DNA of 64,000 nucleotides from Mya arenaria. Lineage: Eukaryota; Mollusca; Bivalvia; Myida; Myidae. Below are positions 1 through 13,000 of this stretch, piece after piece (position 1 is the stretch's first letter; every line of letters starts with the position of its first letter). Location: contig NC_069133.1 of NCBI RefSeq assembly GCF_026914265.1, positions 12,097,937 through 12,161,936 of the forward strand, given 5' to 3'. The notes below the pieces were generated by a model. That model had not been told where the DNA came from and made no database searches. It was given only the letters and a program-made list of their open reading frames with translations. The translations under genes were made by a program, and so were the position numbers.

Positions 1-3000
1 ATGAGGAGGATTCAAAATCCACACTGCACCTTCCTGGTCCATATATCTTCTAACACTGTCATTGAAGTTGACGCCTAAAACGTCTAACGCTCCCATGAAG
101 TTGGTCCCGTTGTCTGAACGATATACCTTGACCTTGCCACGGGTACTGGTGAATCTACGTAAAGCATTGATGAAAGAAGAACTGCTCAATTCCTCAATTA
201 CCTCGATATGGACTGCTCTTGATGTAAGGCAGGTAAACAGAACAGCCCAACGTTTGTTTGCAGCTTGACCGCCCCTCGTACGTCTGCTCACGACTTGCCA
301 TGGACCGAAACAGTCAAGCCCAACTGACGTGAAAGGAGGACCTGGCCTCAAACGATCTGTTGGCAGATCAGCCATCTTCTGACATCCCAATCCTCCACGA
401 AGTCGTTGGCATTTCACACAATGATGGATGACAGACATAACAAGCCGCTTGGCTCCTGTTATCCAGAACCCTGCTTCTCTAATGGCACCTTCTGTAAAGT
501 GTCGACCCTGGTGTTTGACCCTCTCATGGTAATGTTGTACTACCAATCTAGAAGTATGGTCTTTACCCGGAAGGATAATGGGATACTTTTCGACAACTCC
601 CAAGTCTGAATTTCGAAGACGCCCTCCGACCCTCAACGTCCCTTCTTCGTCTATAACTGGATTTAAGCTTACAATTGAACTGTCTTTTGGTATTCGACTG
701 TTATTCTGTATAGAGTCAATTTCTTTGAAATACACCTCTCTCTGGACTGATTGAATCACAATTTTTTCGGCAAATGTTTTCAGCTCATGATTTTCAACGT
801 GCTCATTGTCAATGGAGTCACTGGCGCCATGTAGCTTCCTATAAACACGTCGCACAAATCTTTTCAAGACCACCAGTGCATTCACCAATCTACTCCACTG
901 AGAGAAAGTTTCAAAGCCTCTTGTGTTTAGATATGTCTTAGACACAATATTTGTTTTTATGCACTGTATGACTGGACGTATCTCTGGGTCGTCTGCTTGA
1001 GAGTGAAGCTGGTACATGTCTTCTGTGTCGCGTGTCTCGGTGAGAAGAAAACTTGGTCCGCAAAGCCAAATGCTGTCTTGAAGAGTTTCTGCCGGTGTGG
1101 GTCTCGTACCCAGGTCCGCCGGGTTTTCTTTAGTAGGCACAAAACACCACTGATCAGGTCTCGAGAGTTTTAGAATTCTACTGACACGGTTTTCTACGTA
1201 CACATAGAACCGTCTCACACGGTTATGGAGGTATCCGAGTACCACTCTACTGTCTGTGTAAAATCTCATTTGTCCAACTGGCATGTGTAAGTGTTCACAA
1301 ATGATGTCCGCTAATTCTACAGCTAATACCGCTGCACACAACTCTAACCTTGGAATTGTATGTCCGTGTTTGGGTGAAACCTTAGATTTTCCTATGATGA
1401 AGACAACACTCGTGTCTCCATTTGCATCTATTGTCTTAAGGTAGGCGACAGCAGCTATTGCTTTCTCGGATGCATCCGAAAATATGTGAATCTGTTGGTC
1501 AACTGTAGCACTAAGTGACCCTTCAAGGTAAGTTCGTGGGACTTTCAAGTCCTCAAGATGTTTTAATGATTCGCACCATTTTACCCATTGATCCCTAGTG
1601 TCGACTGGCAATGGCTCATCCCAGTCTGGAGATTTCGACATCAGGTCCCTCATGATGATCCGTCCATGGACTACGACAGGGGAGATAAATCCCAGAGGGT
1701 CAAAAAGACTGTTCAGTGTAGACAAAATACCGCGTCTTGTGCATGGCTTGATTTCTTCAGAAATTGTGAACGTGAAATAATCAGAATCTAGGTTCCAGTT
1801 CATTCCAAGACTTCTCTGTACAGGGAGATTCTCATGTCCCAAGTCTAGATCTTTTAGATCTTTCGCCAGATCTTCTTTCGGGAAAGCCTTCATGACCTCT
1901 CTGCTGTTTGATGATATCTTGTGTAGCTTCAACTTTCCACCAGTATCCAGTGCCTGTTGAGTCCGTTTCATCAAGTCTATCGCCTCTTGTGGAGTCTGCA
2001 GTGAAACAAGACCGTCATCAACGTAGAAATCTTGTAGTACAAAATTAGCCACATCTGACCCGTATGTGTCTTCCACCATCAGTACACTCTTGTGAAGCCC
2101 GTAAGTAGCTATTGCAGGAGACGGGCTGTTCCCGAACACGTGCACACACATTCTGTATTCTACTAGTGGCAACTCAGGGTTGTTGTCCTTGAACCAAAAA
2201 AACCTCAGGTAGTTACGGTCCTTCTCTTCAACCTGGAATTGGTAGAACATCTGTTGGATGTCGGCAGAAACTGCAACGGGCTCTCTTCTAAATCTCATAA
2301 GGACACCAAGCAAGCTATTATGTAAGTCTGGTCCAGTCATTAGCACTCTGTTCAGTGATTGACCCATATATGTGGCTGAAGAGTCAAAGACCACTCGAAT
2401 CTGATCAACTTTCTTAGGGTGGTATATACCAAATATAGGTAGATACCAGCATTCAGTGTCCGTCATTACTGGAGCTGCTACTTGAGCATGGCCATTGTCT
2501 ATCATTCCCTGCATAAACTGCATAAAATGACGTTGCTTTGTTTCATTCTTTCTCAAATTGTCAACCAAGCGGTTCATTCTGTTCAGCACCATGTTCCTAT
2601 TGTTTGGCAACCTTGTTCTAGAAGATTTGAATGACAAAGGTGCAGTCCAACTGCCTTTACTGTTTTTCTTGAACCCACTGTCCATGATTCCTAGAAATTC
2701 CTTATCTTCAATAGACGTGCCTATTTTCTCATCTCTATCAGTCACTAGGAATACTTGTGATTCCTCATCGCTGTCCAAGTTGTCATTCAAATGTCTACCA
2801 ACGTCTTTGACTATCAGCTTATTTTGGCACTCTGGAAACACAGAACTTCTCCCGTCTATGTGTACGAATGTCTTCTTCACAGTGATGGTCGGCTGGTGAA
2901 CCTTGCCTAAACATGTCTCGCCAATCACAACCCAGCCTAGACTTAACTTCTGTGCATACGGTGAACCTCTCGGACCAGTCCTCTGTTCAAGTACGTGGTG

Positions 3001-5233
3001 GGCCTCTGGCAAGTCCCTCCCCAATAGAAGCAAAATCTCTGCTGATGGATCGACTTCGGGTATATGAGCCGAAATGTCTTCTAGATGTGAATGGTAAAGT
3101 GCGCTGTCTGGCGTTGGGATCTCATCTCTCATATCTGGGATCTGATTGCATTCAGTCAGGGATGGCAGATTCAGTGAGGATGAACCATCAAAACTACTGA
3201 TGACAAACATATCAGAGTCAGCCCTACGACCTGTCGTGTTTGTGACGCCAGCACACGATGACAACCTGTATGGCACTTCAGTGTATCCTTCTTCAAATAA
3301 GTTGAAGAACTCGGGCCGAGCTAGCGACCTATTGCTTTGGTCGTCTATGAGGGCATACATCTTTTTCTTTTTGACTGGATTGTTTATGCTATGTACTGTC
3401 ACTAGAACTACCTTAGCACATGATTTTCCCATGGAGATGTTGCGACCACAGATCTTTGTGCATGCAGAGCGAATGTCGCCACTCCCACTGTCGGCTGAAC
3501 GAGCCTCCCCGCCATGCGCATGTAGGGCTGTTGGATGGCTGTTTAAGTTACACACAGTGCATATCACTCGTTCCTGGCATGAATTTGCCCTGTGATTGGT
3601 TGACAACCCACATTTGAAACATAATTTATTGTCTCTAAAGTACTTTTTTCTGACTCCAAAGGGCTTGTTAATGATAGACCTACATCCATTTAGGTTGTGG
3701 CCAACCACATTGTGGTAACTGCAAGTATTCATGTCAGTAGGTGCCACTGCCACTTCTGTTTTATAACTTCGGATTCTTTGTCCTTCGTTGACACTATCTC
3801 TAGAGTTCTTGACCTTTTTCCCAATACTGTCGTTTTGTGTGTTTTGCTCGTAAACAAAGCTTGGATTGTTCAACATTGAACTCATGTCACAAACAAACAT
3901 TGCAAACTCTGAGAATGGTGGATACACAACGTCATTTCTCTTCATGTACTTGATTGCTCTATGTGTCCATTTTGACTGAATGTGGTATGGCAGCTTCTGG
4001 AGAATGGGGTTAACGCCTGTAGATGAGTCGAAGTACGCCAACACAGAACTATACGTGGGGCTCTGCTTGGTAGCCTGTATCTCCGCCAAAAGGTCACTGA
4101 GATCATATAATTTGTGCTGATCTTTAGTTGTGATTCTCGGGAACTCTGACAGTTTACGTTTAAGGGTCATTTCAATAACTTCCGGAGCACCATATCGCTC
4201 GTCAAGTCTCTTCCAGACCTTAACAAGGGCTTGCTGAGAGTCGCTTATATAGGCCGTTTTGATGCTGATAGCATGTTTCTTTGATTGAGGGCCAAGCCAC
4301 TTCACTAATAAATCTAGTTCCTCTACACATGTGACATTCAACTCACTCACTACATTGCTGAAGCCCTCTTTCCACATCAAGTATTTGTCTGCAGCATCAT
4401 TAAAGGTATACAGTCTATTAAACAGTAGGTCTTTCTTTATCAGAAATTTTGACAGTTCGGTTGCAAGCGACGGGATTTGTTCATCGGACTCACGGTGAGA
4501 CACTGACCCAGCAACACTTTCGACATAGATTCTCGTTCTTTCCTCGGGTCGAACCTCAGCGATTTCATGGACACTTATAGACCCCGGATTTGTTTCAGTC
4601 TCTTCTTCTTCACAGGCCCTTTGTTCCTTCAATGTATTCAATTCTGCCTGAATCTCCGACATCTCCCTCTCTATCTTAGCTGCGGCCATGGCCTCCTGCT
4701 CTCTAAGTGCTGCTTCCTTCTTTCTTAACAGTAACTCTTTCTCTGCATAAGCAACACGTCTCTTCGCTCCTTCTGCCTTTATCATTGCCTTTGATGCGTT
4801 TGAGGTATTTGATCTATTTGATCTCACTGACTTGACCTCGGCTTCTAACATTGTCTTTGCATGTTCAATGTCCTTTAGCACTTTCTCGACATGTCTATTA
4901 TACTGACTGTCTATCTCGTTATATTCACTAATAAGTCTCTGACCTTCGTACGAACGTGATTGTTCCAGAAATGTCACATAGTCTCTAACCATCAGTTTGT
5001 ACTGAGCGTAGCTCAAACATAATGTGGAATGTATGTCCTTCAATAGGTCTCTATTTTCACAACTTGTATCTACCTTTGCAATGATATTGTCAACTGTATG
5101 CTGTTCTGCTGACAGCTGGCTTTTATATCGTTCCACTTTCTCTGTGAAATTATCTAATGCTTTCTCCGTGAGCCGTATCAGGCGTCTTTCTTCAAGGTCG
5201 ACCCCAGGGTCCTCTGTGTCTTTACTGGCCATC
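1..5233 (-). mobile_element. BEL/Pao LTR retrotransposon, gag-pol internal region (cut by window edge)
   Basis: The minus strand reads as one BEL/Pao gag-pol from an ATG near 5233 towards position 1. In order I see a charged coiled-coil gag N-terminus (about 5200-4600), the BEL-type gag core (about 4450-3900), a CCHC-like knuckle with CFKCG near 3620, an aspartic-protease region with LIDDQSNRS near 3350, the reverse transcriptase with FYVDDG near 2020, an RNase H region (about 1500-1130), and the start of an integrase with HHCVKCQ near 420 running off the edge. No envelope gene is visible. By eye the visible part looks whole, which suggests a fairly young copy, but the 3' end and 3' LTR lie outside the window, so age cannot be measured. 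BEL/Pao is common in molluscs. Confidence 0.92.
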
Positions 5234-5961
5234 TTGCTGTTCGTAGGTTATTCACTGTACTGTGGCACGAGAAACAACTAGAGTGCGGCAGCTATCTTTT
5301 TTTCTACTCATTCGTTCGATCGTGAATAACTGAAAATAAAACCAAACCAATGTTCAAGATTCAGTTAACACAACATTTCACATAAGCAATTTCCTAAACA
5401 AATAACAAACAATAATCAAAATATGAGACAAGAGTGAGTAACAGAGCTTACTTAAGCTATACATCAAGAAGGTACGTGCCAAAACTGCAAAAGTAGCTTG
5501 CAAACAGGTTTCACGAAAACTACTTACAAAGTGGTTCGACTCGCAAAATACAAAGAAATGCATGGTATTATCGCAAAACCGTAAAAGGTGCTTAATATAT
5601 ATATATCAAAAGGTATTATGTGATGGACAAAACCTACCCTATGGGCCACAAATGACCAAGTAAAAAGCCAAAGCTCAAAACAATTTTGTTTGCATGTTTT
5701 CTTCACGCGGTAAATATGGACGACGAATTTACCTCCTCAAGAAAGAGCTCCCAAAATACAGAACAAGCAGAGTAAATCATGGCACGAACGAAGCGACAGT
5801 CAATACAGAGTTGTTCCCCTTATTAAACTGCAGCACAAACTTGGAACTGTAACTATCTGTTACAGAACAATTATTATATCTACTTTTTTCCCATTTGAAC
5901 GTATCGGTCTGCTTCCCCAGCGGCTCAATTTATCGACTTTTGTCGTAATTTTGTTTTAACA
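5234..5961 (-). repeat. Probable 5' LTR and leader of the BEL/Pao element
   Basis: This AT-rich stretch precedes the gag start. On the minus strand a TGTTAAAAC start at 5961 is a reasonable LTR edge for this family. The inner LTR edge and primer-binding site could not be fixed because the second LTR is outside the window. The extent is inference from position. Confidence 0.4.
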
Positions 5962-6144
5962 TAATCTTCACAAGTTACATAAACACTCACGACTCGTTTG
6001 TTCAACAGGCGCTATGTAACTATATACAATTTTCGCAGGTCTAAGGATGTTGACGCGTCCCTGGATATACAGTTTATCGCTATTTAACAATGATATTGGC
6101 GCGTCGATGGATCGAAGGAAAGGCGCTTTGCTTCTAGGATATAA

Positions 6145-6464
6145 TGCATCAGTCAATTGTAACCACGCCCCCCCCCCAGGTCCGGGGAATAGCGGGGACT
6201 TTGACTATCCGTTCAGCCAAGCCCTGGTAAATTCCCCGTCCTTCGGGGACGAACTGCTGGTAAAATCCCCGCCAGATGCCCCTGCACCCCAGGGACCCTA
6301 GGTAAGGACCATTCCCCGCTATTTTTGGCGCGAAGACAAAACCACCGCATTTACCCGGCACGGCGGGGCCACCTGAAAGGTAAAACACGGCCCATTTCCC
6401 CCGCTATCCCCGGTTTACCCCCGGACCTGGGGGGGGGGGGCTTGGTTACAATTGACTGGTGCAT
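6145..6464 (-). repeat. GC-rich TIR element, copy G1
   Basis: A 320-bp element bounded by inverted TGCAYCAGTCAATTGTAACC ends, each followed by a C or G run. Inside are repeated modules of the type CCCCGCTATTCCCCGG, far richer in GC than the flanks. No coding capacity is convincing; open frames here are repeat artefacts. It is a non-autonomous element of unknown superfamily with five relatives in the window. G1 and G2 lie in the orientation opposite to the rest. Confidence 0.8.
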
Positions 6465-8415
6465 AACTTGACACTAGTCACTCTACTGTGTTTTAAGGCA
6501 AAAAATACCGTTCTTGGACCTTTTTAGTTAAATCATTATCGAGTTTTTGCATCTATTTTTACGAGGGCTTGTGCACTTTGCATTGGTACTATATGGCCAT
6601 TTTGTATGTTTAAACACGTTTAATGTTTGCTGTGGAAATGTCATGCAATTTCAGTTCGGTCTAAAATCAAAATAACCCACTCCTTTACGTTGGGTTCATG
6701 ACAAGGGCTCGTTCCACCCAATTGTAATCATAAAGATCTGTCAACCAGCACGTGTAACCTATATTGTGCCCCTATTCGATATCATTGAACATGTATTAAA
6801 ACAGAAGGGCGCCTAAGCTGACGCCAGGTAGCGTTGACAGTGTTGCAGGGTTTATTGATGACAATGCACACGTTCAATAGAACTGAAAGTATAATAAACA
6901 AAAGTTTGTGTTTCCGTAGGATCGTTCTCCCACAATGAATAAAACATATGTCACCAATCAGAAAAAGATGGTACTTAACTTGAATATACATACCTGTTTC
7001 ATATAACTATTGTTCCAATAAACTGCTGTGACCGTCGAGGAAGGAATACAATGCAACACTTAATCAAGTTTACATAAATCATAATTAGTCATAATTATGG
7101 AGAGTACTTGGTATTGATTTGGCTGTCAACTAGAATTAAAATAGAATACGATAAAATCCTTCCCATCGTGTCTAATAATTATTTAAAAGGTTTTAAAGTA
7201 TCACACTGATCGAATTATTTAAGAACATGTCTTAATCTTATCGTTGAAACTTACGGGTTCATATTAGAGCTGTTTTTTATACCTAATTATCTTCTTATTA
7301 ATGCCGACTGTGATGAGGCCTTTTTGAGATTTTGTCGTATTGATTTGATAATGTTTTATTGCATGAACATGAATATTACAATGATACTATCAATGCAACG
7401 TTTAACATAATATTTGCACCCAACATTATAAAACCAAACATACAGTGTACCAACGTCAGTTACAGCCATCTTGGTCTTTTTAATGCATGACAAGACGCGT
7501 ACGTGTGTGTTTTCGTCTTTATCGTGTAGTATATGTCCTACGACGGTATAAAAGTCATAAATAATGCCTCGATTATCCACCGACTTTCAAAGGTCTCAAT
7601 TAAAAACAAATATACATACTTCAATCCATTTAAATCAAACATACCAATGATAAAAGCGATATTATAACTGCGTGACTTCAATAGTAATCACGCGAGTGTG
7701 TACATGTAAGTTGGCAGTTGAAGTTCGAATATACTACCATCAGTCAGTGTCACAGTCGCTTCCAACGGGGCGAATTCGCATCCAAGCTCGTGGATTACAG
7801 CACGGATATTTTTTTTTATAAATGGGCGTATTGATATAATTGGAGCACCACAACTGTTGTAAAATACACCAGAAAGAAATAGCATTTGATGTTGAATCAG
7901 TGACTGTGTGAACATCAGGATTGCTGGAGAACTGCATAGCTTCAGCCTTTTCCATCGAAGTAGACGGGGTATTTTAACTGGAGTACAGGATGTTGGATAT
8001 TTCCTTGTGTTGATTTGAATTATTGTGGCTAAAGCTTTTTTATAGATGCAATGTTTTTCTGGGGCTGTGATCAGCGAGTCATTTGTTTGGATTATGTGCA
8101 GACGTCTTCGCCATTTGTCAAATCAAGCAGCAGAGCTTATTGACAGGTTTTCTATTGAGACATCGTTTCAGATGTTTGTTTGCGTTGCAGCGCGTGTGAA
8201 TTCATATTTCTGTGATGAGATCACCTTATTTGCATAGGTATTACACTAGTTATATAAGAAAAAATATTGCATTGGGTTATATCACTCCTGTGGCGGAAGC
8301 TATGTCATAACTATAAAATTACACTGGAACATCTTAATGTTAATGCATAATTAAAATTATATTTTCTGTTGAGCTCTGTTCTATTGAACTCGTGAACATG
8401 CATCATAAGTATCAA
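6465..8415. other. AT-rich intergenic stretch
   Basis: No gene is recognised. A short minus-strand frame at 7688-7915, ending in the peptide ELQLPTYMYTLA, follows a possible acceptor (TTTTACAACAG). It could be a decayed or terminal exon, but nothing confirms it. Confidence 0.4.
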
Positions 8416-8712
8416 TGCAGTAGTCAATTTTTAACACCACCGCCCCCGGAGGTCCGGGGAATAGTGGGGACTTTGACTTTCGGTTCAGCCAAGCCCGGGT
8501 TAAATCCCCGCCCTGCGAGGACGAACTGCTGGTATAATACCCACGCACCCCAGGGACTCTAGGTAAGGCCCATTCCCTGCTATTTTTGATGCGAAGACAA
8601 AACCACTGCATTCACCCGGCATTGTGGGGCCACCAGGAAGGTAAAAAGACGGCCCATTTCCCCGGCTATCCCCGAACCTGGAGGGGCCGTGGTAACAATT
8701 GACTGGTATACA
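8416..8712 (-). repeat. GC-rich TIR element, copy G2
   Basis: Same family and orientation as the element at 6145-6464. The outer termini are more diverged (AGTAGTCAATT and CAATTGACTGG remain). Internal CCCGCTATT and TTCACCCGGCAT modules are clear. Confidence 0.75.
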
Positions 8713-8937
8713 ACTTGCATTAAACCGAGTGAGAGTTTCTCCATTTGCAATGCTATTCCTTATTTCATTATTTGTCTCATTGGTGTTCCAGTTTTCCATC
8801 TGTGTCCGGGAATTGGATGCACCGTACGAAGTCTTATACGCTTCATTTATTAAATGCCTTTCGTCCCGATTGTCACTTAGAGGACGAGTTATATATAGTT
8901 GACCAGACGACATATAATACCCATTCTCAATCAACAC
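8713..8937 (-). CDS. Possible coding exon, unrecognised
   Basis: The minus strand is open for about 75 codons with a balanced, hydrophilic, Asn-rich composition (for example PLSDNRDERHLINEAYKTS and MENWNTNETNNEIR), unlike the repeats on either side. No ATG begins it, so it would be an internal or terminal exon interrupted by the G2 element. I do not recognise the protein. The opposite strand is also open, so this may be chance. Confidence 0.25.
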
Positions 8938-8958
8938 AGGTTTGATAATGCCTAAAAA

Positions 8959-9240
8959 ATGGTTTGGTAAGGGTTACATCTTTTTCAAAAATAGGTAGGG
9001 TAAGTAGTTTTTTTTTTATTTTTTTATTTATTTTTTTATTGGGCTTTATATAACAATGTCAATTTCATCATCTGAGAATGGGTTTAAAGTAATCTTCTGT
9101 ATAAAGCATTCAAGTTTTTAAACTTTATATTGAAAAGCAAACAAAAAAAAACAAACTTTTTTTTAATTTTTCTTCTTTTTTTTTAACTGACTAAAAACGG
9201 TAGAGTCGGCACCTATTTCGTAGGTAACCCGAACCAAATG
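8959..9240. repeat. MITE-like element with imperfect inverted ends
   Basis: The left end (GGTTTGGTAAGGGTTAC... AAATAGGTAGGG) is mirrored at the right end (...CACCTATTTCGTAGGTAACC CGAACCAAAT) around an A/T-rich core. A partial relative lies at 31956-32110, directly after another GC-rich element. Confidence 0.55.
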
Positions 9241-9922
9241 TATTTTATTAGGCCGTATGATAAATCTCATTACGCATAGCATCATAACTCCGGTTAAGGA
9301 GAATGAAAATACCAAAACGATTGAATGAAAAAGAAGAAACAATCTGAAAAAACGACAATTCTGTTAATTTAAAAGATATTTAATCCTTATGCAGTGTACT
9401 TTTTTATTTTTTTGAAAATATTTCAAGTTGCGTTATTATTGATGAACTAATTATATATCTACGCGCGATAAACGAATATCAACTTTGACTGCGTACAAGT
9501 AAAACTAGGGTGGGCAGACAATCAAAAGGTAATTCCGACACAACCGCGGAGTGTCAAACAGCAGCCGAACCTGACGGAGTACCGGATAGATTCCACCGGT
9601 TACAAACATCGGTATGTCGAGTTATAAAAGGGGTAACCAATGTGAGCCTCAGCATGGTTCTGGTTGGCATTACTGCTTGTCAACTTAAAATTAGTCAGAA
9701 TACAGACATATCCGGATAAAGCTGAACATATGCAAAAGGACAGCTGTAACAAGCCAACGTTTGGATAAAAAAAAACATTTTTATCATTACCATTGTAACC
9801 ATCGTTAATTGTTTTATTATTTATATTAACAACATTTTATGAAAAAAACAACGCTTTTGATAAGACAATATAAATATCCTTTGATTACCACATAGAGCTA
9901 ACGAAAGAAGTATTCTCAGATT
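9241..9922. other. Intergenic, no supported gene
   Basis: Mostly AT-rich. A 69-codon plus-strand frame at 9510-9719 starts with GTG and has a short hydrophobic segment near its end. It has no convincing splice sites or recognised homology, so it is not called. Confidence 0.4.
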
Positions 9923-9928
9923 CGATAT

Positions 9929-9934
9929 TTTATT
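9929..9934 (-). promoter_or_regulatory. Poly(A) signal of the secreted-protein gene
   Basis: AATAAA on the minus strand about 105 bases after the stop codon of the four-exon gene described at 10039-13310, consistent with a short 3' UTR. Confidence 0.6.
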
Positions 9935-10038
9935 AATACAAACTGCTAACCATATGAATGAATAAACGTTTTGAGAATGCCCTTACTATTTGACGGGCAT
10001 TTAACGAAGTAAGAAATAAAATGTCCTGTTTTCCATGG

Positions 10039-13000
10039 CTACCAGTGTCTCTCATACGCACCGTCGGGTCCATAAGTGTACATGTAGCCGCTAGAGGGAG
10101 CTCCCGACGAGTAGGAGTAGCTACTGAAAGTGCCGCCGGGGCTACTGCAAGATGAAAATATAAAAATCGTTGCGAATTAGTATTTTTCAAAAGTGTTGTC
10201 TTAAATATATGGAGACTTTGGTATAATAGTTTGCATTGTAAAATATATCTTGTATAAAATGTTGGTATTTTACAAAAATGATTTTGCTCGGTAGTACAAA
10301 GCATTTATCAAACTCCACATAGCCAGTGTGTGTATACCATGTGATGAATTACGTCACAAATGCTACGTCGGAAGGCAACATTTTGCTTCGAAAGATGACT
10401 TAAAACAAAGATAACTTTTCTTTTTCTTCACCATTTTAAATGTAACCAAGGGCAGTCTATGCCGCTGAAAGAACCCCTCCTTCGTTTTATTAACGGAGTT
10501 TGATTAGGTGATTAGTTTCCTCAAACACTTCGACAAACCTTTCCCAAAATAACGTTTTGACATTACTACATCAGGTAGTGTTTTTGTGAAAAGGTTTGTC
10601 GAAGTGTTTTAATAAACTAAACTCTTAATCAAGCTCTAGTAAAAAACCCGAATGCAGGACTATGTAAGCGGCAAAAACTGCGCTATGTTTGATTTAATAT
10701 GATGAATAAATAGTACAGTTTACTTTGTTTAAAGTCTTTATTTAAAGAAAAATATTGCTTGCCGACGTAGCATTTATGACGTAATTTATCATGTGGTATA
10801 CACACACTGAAAGCGGTACTCCCTTATAATATAGTAATCTCTGCAATTACGCATACCATGTGATGTTAATTATACAAATTACTTGACGTCATTCAAGAAG
10901 TTCAATATTTCTTTCATTTGAAATAATTTTCCATTAAAAGCTTTTGAAAAAAGCGTTATTAAATGGCGCTTTGAAACTTTGATCAAATATTTCCTAAATA
11001 AGGAAAATACATCTGGCTGTACTCGTAGTGGTGGCAGAGAGACTGTTCCTTTATTGTGGGTTTAAAGTCACTAATATAAACTTTTCATTTTCTCTGCTCG
11101 TTAGTCGGCAGTGTGTGTATACCACGTGATAACTTCACTATTTACTCACCATTTTAAATGAAACAAAGCGCAATCTACGCCGCTTACGGAGACCAGCATT
11201 CGGTCTTTTACCAGAGTTTGATTGTGAGTTTGGTTTTTTAAAACACTTCGAAAAACCTTTGCACAATACGGCCGTCTGACTGAGTACTCTCAAAACATTA
11301 TTTCGGAAACAGGTTTGTCGAAGTGTTTGATAAAACTAATCATCTTATGCAACTTCGGTAATAAAACGGCATAGACTGCCATTTGGTGCAGTATAAGAAA
11401 AGTTATATTTGATTTAAGTCTTTATTTTAAGCAAAAAGTTGCATTCCGACGTAGCATATATGACGTAATATATCACGTGGTGTACACATACTGGTCGGAT
11501 CACTACGTACAATATTTTACTGGTATGTGTGCAATACAGTTGTTGAAGGAAAGCTAAATTATTTTCTATTTGGAAACTGTAATCTTTGCAATAAGAAGAA
11601 CACCATTTCATCACCATGCCCCAATTTCTCGAAACTTCTTAAGTCCCTTATAACAGGATTAAGCTAATCTCACCTTTTTTGTTATTCTCTAAAATGTGTT
11701 ATATTTACTTCTTCAAGAATTTTTAGAAATTATGTAGTAATAATCTGTATGATTATCAGAATAAACCATTTTTCATTTATCAAAATCCATTTTCAGTATG
11801 TATTTTGTCTTATTGAAATAAGCGACTTAAACCTGTTAAGCTTAAGAAGTTTCGAGAAATTGGGGCCATATGACCCAAAATTAAGCCAAACATCGTTAGT
11901 CTAATATTGCTGTTCATACAACTTAGGGGCTTTCAGTTCATAACCAACAAACACATGTACATAACGTTTTCTCTGGCTGACAACGAAAAAGGTTTTATAA
12001 AATCAAGTCATTTTAAAAGTTGACATTATATTTTGTTTCTGAATACAACTCTTTCGCTCATCATCAAATCACTCGTTATGGACTCCTTACTTGTACACAT
12101 ATCCCCTTCCACCGTCTGACGTTCGAAATTCTCGTTCTCCGGGTCCGAACCTGCGTGACCACTGTGAACGGCGCGCCATTTCCGCATTTTGGTACTGGAA
12201 AGAGGCCGCCATGTTGGCAATATTTGCCTGTATTCCCATCATGTCTGGTCCAAAAGGACCCATAAATGGTACTGTGTTGAATAAAATTATAGAAAGTCAA
12301 TGTATCGAAAATAAGTAACCAAACTCCACGCAGTGTCTCAACCCTTACAGTACAGATACATATTGTAAATTATCTTTATTTTTGAATTTTATTTTGGTAT
12401 TTCATCCTCCATTTTCCTTGAATATTTCAACTGTTATAAAAACTATCCAAAAAAGAGAACCCATTTTGTGTTATAAAAATATTATATAGCTGAATTCCAC
12501 CTATATTCGATCATGGTGGCAGATATTTCTTCTGATTGCAAGGGAAGATCACTGCTTCGGAGATTTACACAGATGTCTCTTACTCCCAAATAAGATTAAC
12601 CACAATTAATACAATTGTTTTAATATTCCAAAAAAAGATGAATACATGTTAAAAACAATTGTTCTTAGGAAGAATACCGAGTTTAATTTAAAAGAAAGGA
12701 ACATAAAACACGGTATTTTTACCTTATAAAATGATAGTAGATCACAGTAAAACTTTAGCATTCACCAATCATTTAATAGTTTTGCGTTTTTAGGTATTAA
12801 ATACATAGTGACAATCTTGTTATCAGTAATTCATATTTTCATACATGCATTATTTAGTAAGTAGTCAAAGACATGTGTATGTATTGATTTTGAAAGTGTG
12901 ACTTAAGAAACATGGATAAGGTGCATATCCGACAAACGTAATGTTGAACTACAAGTTGATATGAGTTATGTTTTGTAATGTACATTGCGTATGCTTCAAA

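Noticed and set aside
6047-6388. Overlapping frames of about 80 codons on both strands
   Set aside because: They lie in the GC-rich repeat and recur in its other copies (29175, 34234, 63296); repeat artefacts.
7688-7955. Minus-strand frames that might form a terminal exon
   Set aside because: The two parts lie in different frames across an A run and no family is recognised; left as a note in the intergenic entry.
9510-9719. 69-codon plus frame with a hydrophobic C-terminal part
   Set aside because: No ATG, weak splice context, no recognised family.
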